NCBI GenBank assembly: GCA_012839395.1
Contig: DUNJ01000092.1
Location: forward strand, 1 to 5,225
Reading direction: 5' to 3'
From: Tepidimicrobium sp.
Lineage (GTDB): Bacteria; Bacillota; Clostridia; Tissierellales; Tepidimicrobiaceae
Length of the DNA stretch: 5,225 bases
Shown here one piece after another: positions 1 through 5,225 of this stretch. Each line of letters starts with the position of its first letter. The stretch's first letter is position 1. The position numbers and the translations under genes were made by a program. Under the pieces are notes generated by a model, which saw only the letters and a list, made by a program, of their open reading frames with translations, was not told the DNA's origin and searched no databases.

Positions 1-89
1 ATGGTTCTTGATAGCACTTCTATTAATTTGCTATGGCATACCTTGTCAAAGAATTTTTCTAGGTCCATGTCTGCCACATATACAAAGCC
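1..89 (-). pseudogene. Group II intron reverse transcriptase fragment (no N-terminus, cut by the left edge)
   Basis: From 89 leftwards the minus strand encodes GFVYVADMDLEKFFD, then KVCHSKLIEVLSRT. This is the RT motif A region of group II intron proteins (typical form VVDMDLEKFFDTVNxxKLI). The second Asp of ADMDL (codon 63-65) should be the first metal-binding catalytic Asp. The usual Asn after KV/TV is Cys here, a possible sign of decay. No start codon or RT N-terminal region precedes it: the upstream frame (residues such as AKHQGCPWH) is intron RNA of domain I. An intact protein of this class is about 400 to 470 residues, with this motif roughly 100 to 140 residues in, so that N-terminal part has been deleted. 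The YADD motif and maturase domain would lie beyond the window. Confidence 0.8.
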
Positions 90-185
90 GTGCCATGGAC
101 ACCCTTGGTGCTTGGCTATGTCTTTCCCACTACTAGGGCAGGCTAGGGACTTTCACCCATTAGATTGTGCCCATGCTGGGCACAC
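1..185 (-). mobile_element. Truncated group IIC intron (5' end with internal deletion; continues off the left edge)
   Basis: Read on the minus strand, the element starts with GTGTGCCCAGCATGGGCAC at 185. It continues with GGGTGAAAGTCCC and AAGGGTGTCCATGGC. This is the same order of motifs as domain I of class C bacterial introns such as the Oceanobacillus iheyensis intron, recalled from memory (GUGUGCCCGGCAUGGG, GGGUGAGAGUCCC, AAGGGUGUCCGUGGC). The insertion point lies directly after a terminator hairpin and GTTTT, the usual target of this class. After about position 91 the match to domain I stops, and the sequence becomes reverse transcriptase coding sequence from the middle of the protein. 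The rest of domain I, domains II and III and the RT N-terminus are therefore missing here. The catalytic domains V and VI, if present, lie outside the window. A self-splicing intron is not expected from this copy. Confidence 0.85.
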
Positions 186-221
186 AAAACAACCTGAAAA
201 CAGTTTGGCTATTTTCAGGTT
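186..221 (-). terminator. Rho-independent terminator of the UPF0182 gene, interrupted by the intron
   Basis: On the minus strand AACCTGAAAA (212-221) pairs perfectly with TTTTCAGGTT (191-200). The stem can extend inwards through TAG/CTG to 13 pairs, with a CCAAA loop. It is followed by GTTTT (186-190) and then at once by the intron's GTGTG. The hairpin lies 67 bases past the UPF0182 stop. The original T-tract was probably longer and is now split by the insertion, so termination may be weakened. Confidence 0.85.
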
Positions 222-288
222 AGGATTTATCTTTATATTTCTTGTGCGGGAGACCAATTGTAGGAATGTATATAAAACCTAATATAAA

Positions 289-3057
289 TCAAGAATCCAA
301 TTTATTCAATATATCCTCCAGCTCCTCTATGTATTTGCCATATTCCGCCCAGTTTCCTTCTTGGGAAGCAGACTTAGCTTTGTTGAAGGTTTCAATCGCT
401 TTTTTAATTAGCTTCTCTGATTCGCCATCTAGTTCATCTGTTTTTAGTCTTTCTTCTAGTTTTTCTTCCCCTTTCTCTTCTTTTGCTTCCTTAGATTTTC
501 CAAATATCCTATCCAAGGCCTCCTCAAGGCTTCTTTCCATTACTATCTTATCTTCAAAGGCTACTATTACCCGTTTCACCTCTGGAAAGCTGTTTTCGCT
601 ATCCGCCTCTAAGTATATGGGCTCCACATATAGTAGTGAATTTTCAATTGGAACTATTATTACGTTTCCCCTCAACACTTTGGAACCTTCTTGACTCCAC
701 AAGGTTAGCTGCTCCGATATCTCGGTATTTTGATCTATTCTGGATTCTATCATCATAGGCCCTTGTATGGTCCTTCCCTTGGGAAATTTATATAGAAGCA
801 ATTTTCCATAATCTTCCCCATCGTTTCTGGCTACAAGTAGGGATGTCATATTGGGCTTGGTTTTAGGTGTGTATGGGATGGTTAATAGAAATTCCAATTT
901 ATCTGCATCTGGAAGCCTAAACATCTGATATATAGGCTCTACATACTGCACTTCGCCCATATATTTTTCCTGAGCTATATCCCATAAATCCTCCTCATTA
1001 TAAAACACCATGGGATTTTCTACGTGATAGTTCTTATATATTTCCGCTTGTATATTGAATAACGTTGTGGGATATTTAGTATGTTCCATCAATCCATCTG
1101 GCATTTCCGATTTGTTTGAAAATAGTTCTGGAAATATTTTCATGTACGTCCTTATTATAGGGTCTTCCTCATCAAATACATAGTATTTTACATCCCCATT
1201 GTATGCATCTACTACCACCTTTACCGAATTCCTTATATAGTTCATATTGCTTTCCTCGGAAAAAGGCTTGGAATAAGGGTATCTTTCACTTACCGTGTAT
1301 CCATCTATTATCCAATAAAGTTTTCCATCCTGTTGGTTTACCACTATATAGGGATTTTCATCGTATTCTATAAAGGGTGCAATCTTCCTAATACGTTTAT
1401 TTATATTCCTATGCTTTATTATCCTACTATCCCTATTTATATTTTTGGATATAAGTAACTTATAGCTTTTCTCCTTTATTGCAAATAGCAATCTATTGAG
1501 CCCTTTAAGCTCTATTCCGGCTGTTCCCTCATACATGGTTTGCTTATTATCTGAGCCTTCTGGATAATCAAATTCCATTTCATCAGTGTTTACTATTATA
1601 TAATCATTTGTGGATTCTCCAAAGTATATCTCCGGTCTTTTTATCTCCAAATCTACATCGGTTACTGGAGGTATATCCTTTATTAGCAGTTCAGGTTGTC
1701 CATCTGGAGCTATGGCATTGACCGGGGATAGTGCCACCCCATATCCATGGGTGTATTTTAAGTGTTTGTTTATCCACGTTTTAGTCTGCAGGTTTTCCTG
1801 ATTCAATTCCCTAGCAGATAGAAACACTTGAGTATATTTTCCATCTATATTGTACCTATCGATATCTACGCCGTTGAAGTTATAGTATAATCTTATGGCC
1901 TGCAATTGGTTATATACCTGCTTTATAGGTCTATAGTCGTTTATCCTAATGTTTCCTATTATGTCTTCATTATTGGCCAGATCCTCCCTGGTGAGATCTT
2001 GATCCACAGGAAAATCCCTTTGTTCTACATCCTTCAAGCCATATGCCCTTTGGGTATATTCCATGTGGTGTTCCAAATATTTTTGCTCCTTGGATATCTC
2101 GTCAGGTTCTACTATGAATCTTTGAACTAACGTATTTCCCACATTTCCCAATATAAGTAGGGCTAGAAGAATTACAGGTCCCACGGATGCCCCCTTAATA
2201 TTTCCCTTCATGGTTCCACGTAAGAACATAATGGCAGATAATATCGAAACCATTGCTGCAATCCTATATATCCACAGGGTTATATTAGCATCGGTAAAGC
2301 CTGCCCCATAGACCACGCCCCGAGTAGAATATAGCAGTTCATAGGAGTTTAAGTAATAGTTGATAGCCAATACTAAAAAGAACAAGGAAGCTAAAATTCC
2401 TACAGGGAAGAATACATTTTTTATCAATTCCCTATCTATTATCTCTCCTATCCTACTTCCTAATGGCCTGCCATCCATATCGAATACCTTCTGTTTTCCA
2501 AATCTACTGGATATAATCCCAGATACCAGCATTATGATATAGAGTATGATGGATAATATTATCATCATAGCTATAAGTAAAAACAATAGTCCAACTATTT
2601 CCTTAAATAGTGGCAATGCAAATATATAAAAGGATAGATCTTTATTGAATACTGGATCCTTTATATTGAAACTGGTTTTATTCATAAATTGCAATGCCGA
2701 AAACCATAGGTTGGATACAAAGATTGATGATATGAACATGGAGGTTAGGCCAGATACCAATCCCAAGGATATATTGAGCCATCCTTCCACGTTCTTGCTA
2801 GGTCTACTGCCTATCTCCCTATAATATCTTTTCTTTATAAACATTATGTAAGAAAATATGGCAATAAAGATTATTGTGAATATAGGCACTCCTATTTTGA
2901 ACTGAGCAGATAGCTTAGTTAAAAATGTTTTTGTATAGCCTAATTCCTGAAACCATTTGTAATCGGTTGCAAAATCCAATAGGGTTGAAAATGAACCCAA
3001 TAGAATCAACAATAAAGCTATTATTGTAATTACTACATAAATACTTTTGTTCTTCAA
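289..3057 (-). CDS. UPF0182 family large membrane protein
   Basis: A 922-residue protein of the UPF0182 family; its molecular function is not known. The N-terminal third (to about residue 310) holds some seven hydrophobic segments, near residues 8-24, 55-74, 95-118, 150-182, 213-233, 260-279 and 290-308. After that comes a large hydrophilic region, expected outside the membrane. Family hallmarks visible are WFQELGY (35-41), DLSFYIFALPLF (140-151), VQRFIVEPDE (311-320), TQRAYGL (335-341), QLQAIRLYYNF (384-394), DIDRYNIDG (398-406), SARELNQ (414-420) and THGYGVALSPVN (436-447). Near residues 853-880 there is a Lys/Glu-rich linker, followed by a short helical tail with GNWAEYG, as is common in the family. 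Length is normal and the frame is unbroken. The start is TTG, with AGGAG eight bases upstream and an in-frame stop (TAA) just before that, so no longer form is possible. The gene stands alone, with its own 3' terminator. Confidence 0.95.
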   Translation of the reverse strand: MKNKSIYVVITIIALLLILLGSFSTLLDFATDYKWFQELGYTKTFLTKLSAQFKIGVPIFTIIFIAIFSYIMFIKKRYYREIGSRPSKNVEGWLNISLGLVSGLTSMFISSIFVSNLWFSALQFMNKTSFNIKDPVFNKDLSFYIFALPLFKEIVGLLFLLIAMMIILSIILYIIMLVSGIISSRFGKQKVFDMDGRPLGSRIGEIIDRELIKNVFFPVGILASLFFLVLAINYYLNSYELLYSTRGVVYGAGFTDANITLWIYRIAAMVSILSAIMFLRGTMKGNIKGASVGPVILLALLILGNVGNTLVQRFIVEPDEISKEQKYLEHHMEYTQRAYGLKDVEQRDFPVDQDLTREDLANNEDIIGNIRINDYRPIKQVYNQLQAIRLYYNFNGVDIDRYNIDGKYTQVFLSARELNQENLQTKTWINKHLKYTHGYGVALSPVNAIAPDGQPELLIKDIPPVTDVDLEIKRPEIYFGESTNDYIIVNTDEMEFDYPEGSDNKQTMYEGTAGIELKGLNRLLFAIKEKSYKLLISKNINRDSRIIKHRNINKRIRKIAPFIEYDENPYIVVNQQDGKLYWIIDGYTVSERYPYSKPFSEESNMNYIRNSVKVVVDAYNGDVKYYVFDEEDPIIRTYMKIFPELFSNKSEMPDGLMEHTKYPTTLFNIQAEIYKNYHVENPMVFYNEEDLWDIAQEKYMGEVQYVEPIYQMFRLPDADKLEFLLTIPYTPKTKPNMTSLLVARNDGEDYGKLLLYKFPKGRTIQGPMMIESRIDQNTEISEQLTLWSQEGSKVLRGNVIIVPIENSLLYVEPIYLEADSENSFPEVKRVIVAFEDKIVMERSLEEALDRIFGKSKEAKEEKGEEKLEERLKTDELDGESEKLIKKAIETFNKAKSASQEGNWAEYGKYIEELEDILNKLDS

Positions 3058-3065
3058 AAAAACAA

Positions 3066-3070
3066 CTCCT
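3066..3070 (-). promoter_or_regulatory. Ribosome binding site deciding the TTG start of the UPF0182 gene
   Basis: AGGAG on the minus strand, eight bases before TTG at 3057. An in-frame TAA lies at 3076-3078, so the TTG is the only credible start. Confidence 0.8.
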
Positions 3071-3088
3071 TTTATTTACTAATGATGG

Positions 3089-3117
3089 AATTTAATTGGT
3101 AATGGTATATAATTCAA
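3089..3117 (-). promoter_or_regulatory. Weak candidate promoter of the UPF0182 gene
   Basis: TTGAAT (3112-3117), a 17-base spacer and TAAATT (3089-3094) on the minus strand. Each hexamer matches the sigma-A consensus at four of six positions. It would give a leader of about 25 bases with the ribosome binding site inside it. This is the best spaced pair I found in an AT-rich gap, so it could be chance. Confidence 0.25.
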
Positions 3118-3209
3118 AGCACGTTATGATGTATTGTATCAAAAGATATGGCCTTATTCTACATGTTTTTAAAAATATCCTAATTCCGCTATTGCATTTT
3201 AATCAGCAC

Positions 3210-3238
3210 TTGTTTAAACTTAAACATAGTTTGATAAT
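3210..3238 (+). promoter_or_regulatory. Candidate plus-strand promoter with a palindromic operator-like site
   Basis: TTGTTT (3210-3215), a 17-base spacer and GATAAT (3233-3238) resemble a sigma-A promoter that would start transcripts near 3245. Between and partly over these elements lies a perfect inverted repeat, TGTTTAA-AC-TTAAACA (3211-3226, two 7-base arms). A repressor bound there would block the promoter. Downstream come a Shine-Dalgarno sequence, a decayed short reading frame and a plus-strand terminator, which makes a real transcription unit more likely. Confidence 0.4.
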
Positions 3239-3260
3239 TTGAAAATAATGAATGTAGTTT

Positions 3261-3431
3261 AGGGGGATAATTATCTTATATGATTTGATTAGGGATGATT
3301 TTGGAAAGGAAGAAGATTATAGCTGTTTAGAAAAGATATTATATGGTGCCAACATATATAATGGGCTATGTTGGCATTTTTCTATTGGAGGGTTTAATAC
3401 AAAGGTGTGGACATCAATGCTGTTGCTATAA
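3261..3431 (+). pseudogene. Decayed remnant of a small protein gene, possibly C_GCAxxG_C_C redox family
   Basis: After AGGGGG (3261-3266) an open frame of 54 codons runs from 3267 to TAA at 3429-3431. It reads IIILYDLIRDDFGKEEDYSC, then LEKILYGANIYNGLC, then an unrecognised tail. The first part resembles the N-terminus of clostridial C_GCAxxG_C_C (putative redox-active) proteins, which have an ILYxLIRxxFGKEEDYNCxExxLYGAN-like opening; I recall this from memory. There is no ATG where translation should begin: the codons at the right distance from AGGGGG are ATT and ATC, and TTG (3285) is 18 bases away. The GFGGGM-like region and the C-terminal cysteines of the family are not recognisable. A terminator hairpin lies inside the frame. 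I read it as a gene that lost its start and most of its body. It abuts the convergent Mrr-like gene with no gap. An ATT-started small protein is a less likely alternative. Confidence 0.5.
3347..3381 (+). terminator. Plus-strand rho-independent terminator
   Basis: TGCCAACATA (3347-3356) pairs perfectly with TATGTTGGCA (3367-3376) around a 10-base loop and is followed by TTTTT (3377-3381). Read on the minus strand the tail is not T-rich (CCATATAATATC), so it should stop plus-strand transcripts and serve the Mrr-like gene poorly. No intact plus-strand gene lies upstream, only the decayed frame that contains it. Confidence 0.65.
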
Positions 3432-4178
3432 TTATATCCATTCCTTTCCTGATTGTATCTGGTATAGGTCCATGTTATTTACCCTGTCAATTAAATCCGC
3501 CAAGGCTGAACCATCCATCAATTGAATACCATGTCTATTTGCATATGCCATAGATGGTTCTGTGTAACTGCTAGTTGTTACAAAGATTGCCTCGGTTGCA
3601 TTACTATCTATCATTGCAGAATGTAGTTTTTGAATATGTCCTCTTCCGATCTTATTAGATGGATTATATAATTTTACCTCCACTACATACTTTTTACCGT
3701 TTCTATACATGATGATATCTTTCCCACCATCGTTTGTCCTTGAAGTCAGCTGGGTCTTATAACCAACGCATTGAAACAAATCACTAACATATTTTTCAAA
3801 GCCAGTTGGTCTACTCCTATATCTATTGAGTAGGCTTTTTATTGTATTATACCTTCTTATACGTTCCCTTCTTTTTTCTAGTTCATTTGCTCTCATAAAT
3901 CCTATAAAACAAAGGATTCCGGCAATAGATATGATCATTATTGCAATCAAGATATCAAGATTATCCTTAATATATGATATTAAATCATTTGCCAAGATTA
4001 ACACGATTATGACTATTGCCAAATTTTTTTCTTTGGTAAATTTCCTTCGATAACTTCTCCTCAATTGTCTCACCCAGTTGTAGTATTCCCAATTAATAAT
4101 TAAAATTCCATTATTAAAATCAGTTTTTTCGCCCAATTGAATGCTTTTTATGGGAAAATTTCCAATTTCAAGTTTCAA
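3432..4178 (-). CDS. Membrane-anchored Mrr-type restriction endonuclease-like protein with a foreign N-terminus
   Basis: A 248-residue protein in three parts. Residues 1-29 (MKLEIGNFPIKSIQLGEKT, then FNNGILIIN after one Asp) look like the start of glycine/sarcosine/betaine reductase component B subunits (GrdE type), not of an endonuclease. Residues 30-50 are basic, and two membrane helices follow (about 52-70 and 76-96). The C-terminal part (about 120-232) is an Mrr_cat domain of the PD-(D/E)xK fold: FEKYVSDLF (Glu128), GGKDI (Asp154), VEVK (Glu167, Lys169), HIQKLHSAM (Gln183), AIFVTTSSYT and GIQLMDG. All expected catalytic residues are present, so the domain may be active on the cytoplasmic side. 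Family members of this kind (Mrr domain plus two helices) are common in clostridia; their role, in defence against modified DNA or otherwise, is unproven. The start is TTG with GGAGTG eight bases upstream. No methyltransferase is nearby. The native endonuclease protein probably began near Glu31-Tyr32. Confidence 0.85.
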   Translation of the reverse strand: MKLEIGNFPIKSIQLGEKTDFNNGILIINWEYYNWVRQLRRSYRRKFTKEKNLAIVIIVLILANDLISYIKDNLDILIAIMIISIAGILCFIGFMRANELEKRRERIRRYNTIKSLLNRYRSRPTGFEKYVSDLFQCVGYKTQLTSRTNDGGKDIIMYRNGKKYVVEVKLYNPSNKIGRGHIQKLHSAMIDSNATEAIFVTTSSYTEPSMAYANRHGIQLMDGSALADLIDRVNNMDLYQIQSGKEWI

Positions 4179-4186
4179 ACTATGCT

Positions 4187-4192
4187 CACTCC
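4187..4192 (-). promoter_or_regulatory. Ribosome binding site deciding the TTG start of the Mrr-like gene
   Basis: GGAGTG on the minus strand, eight bases before TTG at 4178. It supports translation from the reductase-like N-terminus, and it was probably inherited from that gene rather than from the endonuclease gene. I see no convincing promoter in the 60 bases between the upstream terminator and this site. Confidence 0.6.
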
Positions 4193-4227
4193 GCTAAAAT
4201 AAATACTAAGTCTCTGGACCAAGAAAA

Positions 4228-4278
4228 TAAAAAAATTACCGTCTTATCCAAATGCTTCTAAACATTTGGATAAGACGG
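4228..4278 (-). terminator. Strong rho-independent terminator of the bifunctional nuclease gene, possibly bidirectional
   Basis: A perfect 16-bp stem (4239-4254 with 4263-4278) and an 8-base loop. On the minus strand the stem ends in GACGG and is followed by TAATTTTTTTATTTTC. The hairpin begins 53 bases after the stop of the nuclease gene. The plus-strand tail (CAGTCTTCTTTTTC) is also T-rich, so it may work both ways, although no plus-strand gene approaches it. Confidence 0.85.
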
Positions 4279-4331
4279 CAGTCTTCTTTTTCTTATTTTC
4301 ATATATTACAATAAATTATTCTCTATAGAAA

Positions 4332-4742
4332 CTATATAAGCTTTATATCCGATAGGTCGTAGGTAAACTCAATCAAAGGGAATTTTATGAATATGGGTAT
4401 ATCACACCTTAACGCCAAAGCAATAGCATCGCTAGGCCTTGAATCCAATACTACATCCTTCTCCCCTTGCTTCATATGAATTTCGGCAAAGTAAGTATTG
4501 TTTTCAATCTTGGTTATTATAACCTGTTTAACCTCTGCCCCCAATGCCTCTATAGTAGATTTAAGCAAATCGTGGGACAATGGCCTAGGCACTTCAACCC
4601 CTTCAATAGGTACTAGTATATTTTGAGCCTCCAGCTTTCCTACGGTTACTGGAAGAACTTTTGTCTCCTCATCATCTACCAATAGTATTAGGAAATTTCC
4701 CCCCTGATCCACGCTAACGCCCTTAACCTTCACTTCTATCAT
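4332..4742 (-). CDS. Bifunctional nuclease (BFN/DUF151) family protein
   Basis: A 136-residue protein consisting almost entirely of the BFN domain (PF02577, formerly DUF151). Plant and a few bacterial members have been reported with combined RNase and DNase activity; the role in Firmicutes is not established. Conserved features visible are LPVTVGKLEAQNI (30-42), the RPLSHDLL turn (53-60), a central strand pair with TYFAEIHM (83-90), and the signature LDSRPSDAIALALRCDIPIF (99-118), whose Asp100, Arg102 and Asp105 are the most conserved positions. Length is typical for stand-alone bacterial forms, which often lack the C-terminal UVR motif. It has no signal peptide and should be cytoplasmic. The ATG start has GGGGTG six bases upstream. 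It has its own promoter and terminator, so it is probably monocistronic. Confidence 0.92.
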   Translation of the reverse strand: MIEVKVKGVSVDQGGNFLILLVDDEETKVLPVTVGKLEAQNILVPIEGVEVPRPLSHDLLKSTIEALGAEVKQVIITKIENNTYFAEIHMKQGEKDVVLDSRPSDAIALALRCDIPIFIKFPLIEFTYDLSDIKLI

Positions 4743-4770
4743 ATTTTACACCCCATTCTACGGTAAGAAC

Positions 4771-4808
4771 ATATAGGTTAACATGAAATCTATATAGGTA
4801 TTATACCT
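4771..4808 (-). promoter_or_regulatory. Repeat and palindrome in the leader of the bifunctional nuclease gene
   Basis: On the plus strand ATATAGGT occurs at 4771-4778 and 4792-4799, 21 bases apart, which is two helical turns. The second copy is part of a perfect inverted repeat, AGGTAT-T-ATACCT (4796-4808). Both lie just after the predicted transcription start of the gene, where a repressor could act. In AT-rich DNA chance cannot be excluded. Confidence 0.3.
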
Positions 4809-4818
4809 CTCACTAGAA

Positions 4819-4846
4819 ATTGTATCATACCATTTGGTAGCGTCAA
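4819..4846 (-). promoter_or_regulatory. Sigma-A-type promoter of the bifunctional nuclease gene
   Basis: TTGACG (4841-4846), a 16-base spacer and TACAAT (4819-4824) on the minus strand; each hexamer differs from the consensus at one position. Transcription should start near 4812, giving a leader of about 70 bases. I see no hairpin terminator between the upstream phosphorylase gene and this promoter, only a T-run (4859-4865) without a stem, so read-through from upstream is possible. Confidence 0.65.
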
Positions 4847-4873
4847 GTTACAGGTTGGAAAAAAACTATATAC

Positions 4874-5225
4874 CTACCTATTATCCTTCTCATAGAGAGC
4901 CAATATACTCTCACAGCCTGCAAGGGCCAATCTCTCTATATAATCATCGGAATAATCCATATCCTTTTCAGGGCTAAAGGCAGATTTATCCTCTGCAACC
5001 TCAGCCACATTGTGGAGTACAACCGCCATGCCACCTGCCCTAAGCCCCCATAATCTGGCCAACACCATTATTATACTAGCCTCCATCTCCGATGCTAGTA
5101 TATTTAATTTCTTCAGATCATCAAAATGGTGGTCCCAATTAAATTGCCTAAAATCGTTAAAAGATGCCCCCTCCCTAGGTCTTTTTGCATAGAAGGCATC
5201 GATGGCCATGTAGGTACCACCCGAA
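4874..5225 (-). CDS. Uridine-phosphorylase-like nucleoside phosphorylase, C-terminal part
   Basis: A partial gene that enters from the right edge. The frame is open to the boundary (SGGTY precedes the Met at 5209), so that Met is internal and the true start lies outside. About 116 C-terminal residues are visible. The segment LASEMEASIIMVLARLWGLR, then AGGMAVVL, is the conserved EME region of the PNP/UDP phosphorylase family (PF01048). There Glu-Met-Glu contacts the ribose, as in EMES of E. coli uridine phosphorylase. Before it, residues such as AFYAKRPREGASF and FNWDHHFDDLKKLN match clostridial uridine-phosphorylase-like proteins in style. Expected activity is reversible phosphorolysis of a nucleoside to base and ribose-1-phosphate in the cytoplasm, for nucleoside salvage. 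The base specificity cannot be decided from this part. Confidence 0.85.
   Translation of the reverse strand, partial: SGGTYMAIDAFYAKRPREGASFNDFRQFNWDHHFDDLKKLNILASEMEASIIMVLARLWGLRAGGMAVVLHNVAEVAEDKSAFSPEKDMDYSDDYIERLALAGCESILALYEKDNR

Noticed and set aside
1..282. A 93-codon plus-strand reading frame starting at position 1
   Set aside because: It is the antisense of the group IIC intron, the terminator and the UPF0182 3' flank. The minus strand explains all of it, and no ribosome binding site can be seen.
242..694. A 150-codon Ser-rich plus-strand reading frame
   Set aside because: It is a shadow of the Lys/Glu-rich C-terminal end of the UPF0182 gene; GAA/GAG-rich codons give Ser/Phe in the antisense.
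3166..3175. TTTTTAAAAA palindrome in the intergenic gap
   Set aside because: A simple A/T palindrome is expected by chance in DNA this AT-rich, and it has no GC stem that would make it a terminator.
3343..3525. A 60-codon plus-strand frame starting with ATG at 3343
   Set aside because: It begins inside the terminator hairpin, runs into the antisense of the Mrr-like gene and has no Shine-Dalgarno sequence.
3432..4742. A defence island made of the Mrr-like protein and the bifunctional nuclease
   Set aside because: A strong terminator separates the two genes, no methyltransferase, helicase or toxin partner is present, and the DUF151 protein is a common chromosomal gene. Adjacency alone is not enough.
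5010..5209. The Met at 5209 as start of the phosphorylase gene, and a plus-strand frame within it
   Set aside because: The minus-strand frame stays open to the window edge, and the family's N-terminal phosphate-binding region is missing, so the Met is internal. The plus-strand frame is antisense to a conserved domain.

Overview
The window comes from a low-GC, Gram-positive, clostridial-type genome. The evidence is AT-rich DNA with heavy ATA/TTA codon use, AGGAG/GGAGTG ribosome binding sites in front of TTG starts, sigma-A-like promoters and T-tailed terminators. The protein families seen (UPF0182, a DUF151 bifunctional nuclease, a nucleoside phosphorylase, and what look like remnants of a glycine-reductase component B subunit and a C_GCAxxG_C_C redox protein) fit an amino-acid-fermenting clostridium or Tissierella relative. 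That placement is inference.

All intact genes read on the minus strand, so the transcription order runs from right to left. At the right edge is the C-terminal part of a uridine-phosphorylase-like enzyme (4874 to the edge). A 131-bp gap with a good sigma-A promoter leads to a DUF151 nuclease-domain protein (4332-4742), which ends at a perfect 16-bp terminator hairpin (4239-4278). Next is a membrane-anchored Mrr-type endonuclease-domain protein (3432-4178), whose first ~29 residues look like the N-terminus of a glycine/betaine/sarcosine reductase component B subunit. The gene therefore appears to be a chimera. The 374-bp gap 3058-3431 holds a small plus-strand unit: promoter with a palindrome, Shine-Dalgarno sequence, decayed reading frame without ATG, and terminator. 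It is followed on the minus strand by the large UPF0182 membrane protein gene (289-3057).

The UPF0182 gene ends in a strong terminator (186-221). Its T-tract runs directly into the 5' end of a group IIC intron (from 185 leftwards), the insertion site expected for this intron class. The intron is damaged: the start of ribozyme domain I is joined near position 90 to the middle of the reverse transcriptase, so the rest of domain I, the following domains and the RT N-terminus are missing here. The RT fragment runs off the left edge.

The genes do not form one obvious pathway. The most interesting aspect is the accumulation of deletion scars between housekeeping genes: the truncated intron, the grd-mrr fusion and the decayed plus-strand gene. 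I see no CRISPR array, tRNA or rRNA, and no convincing new defence or metabolic system beyond the single Mrr-like protein.
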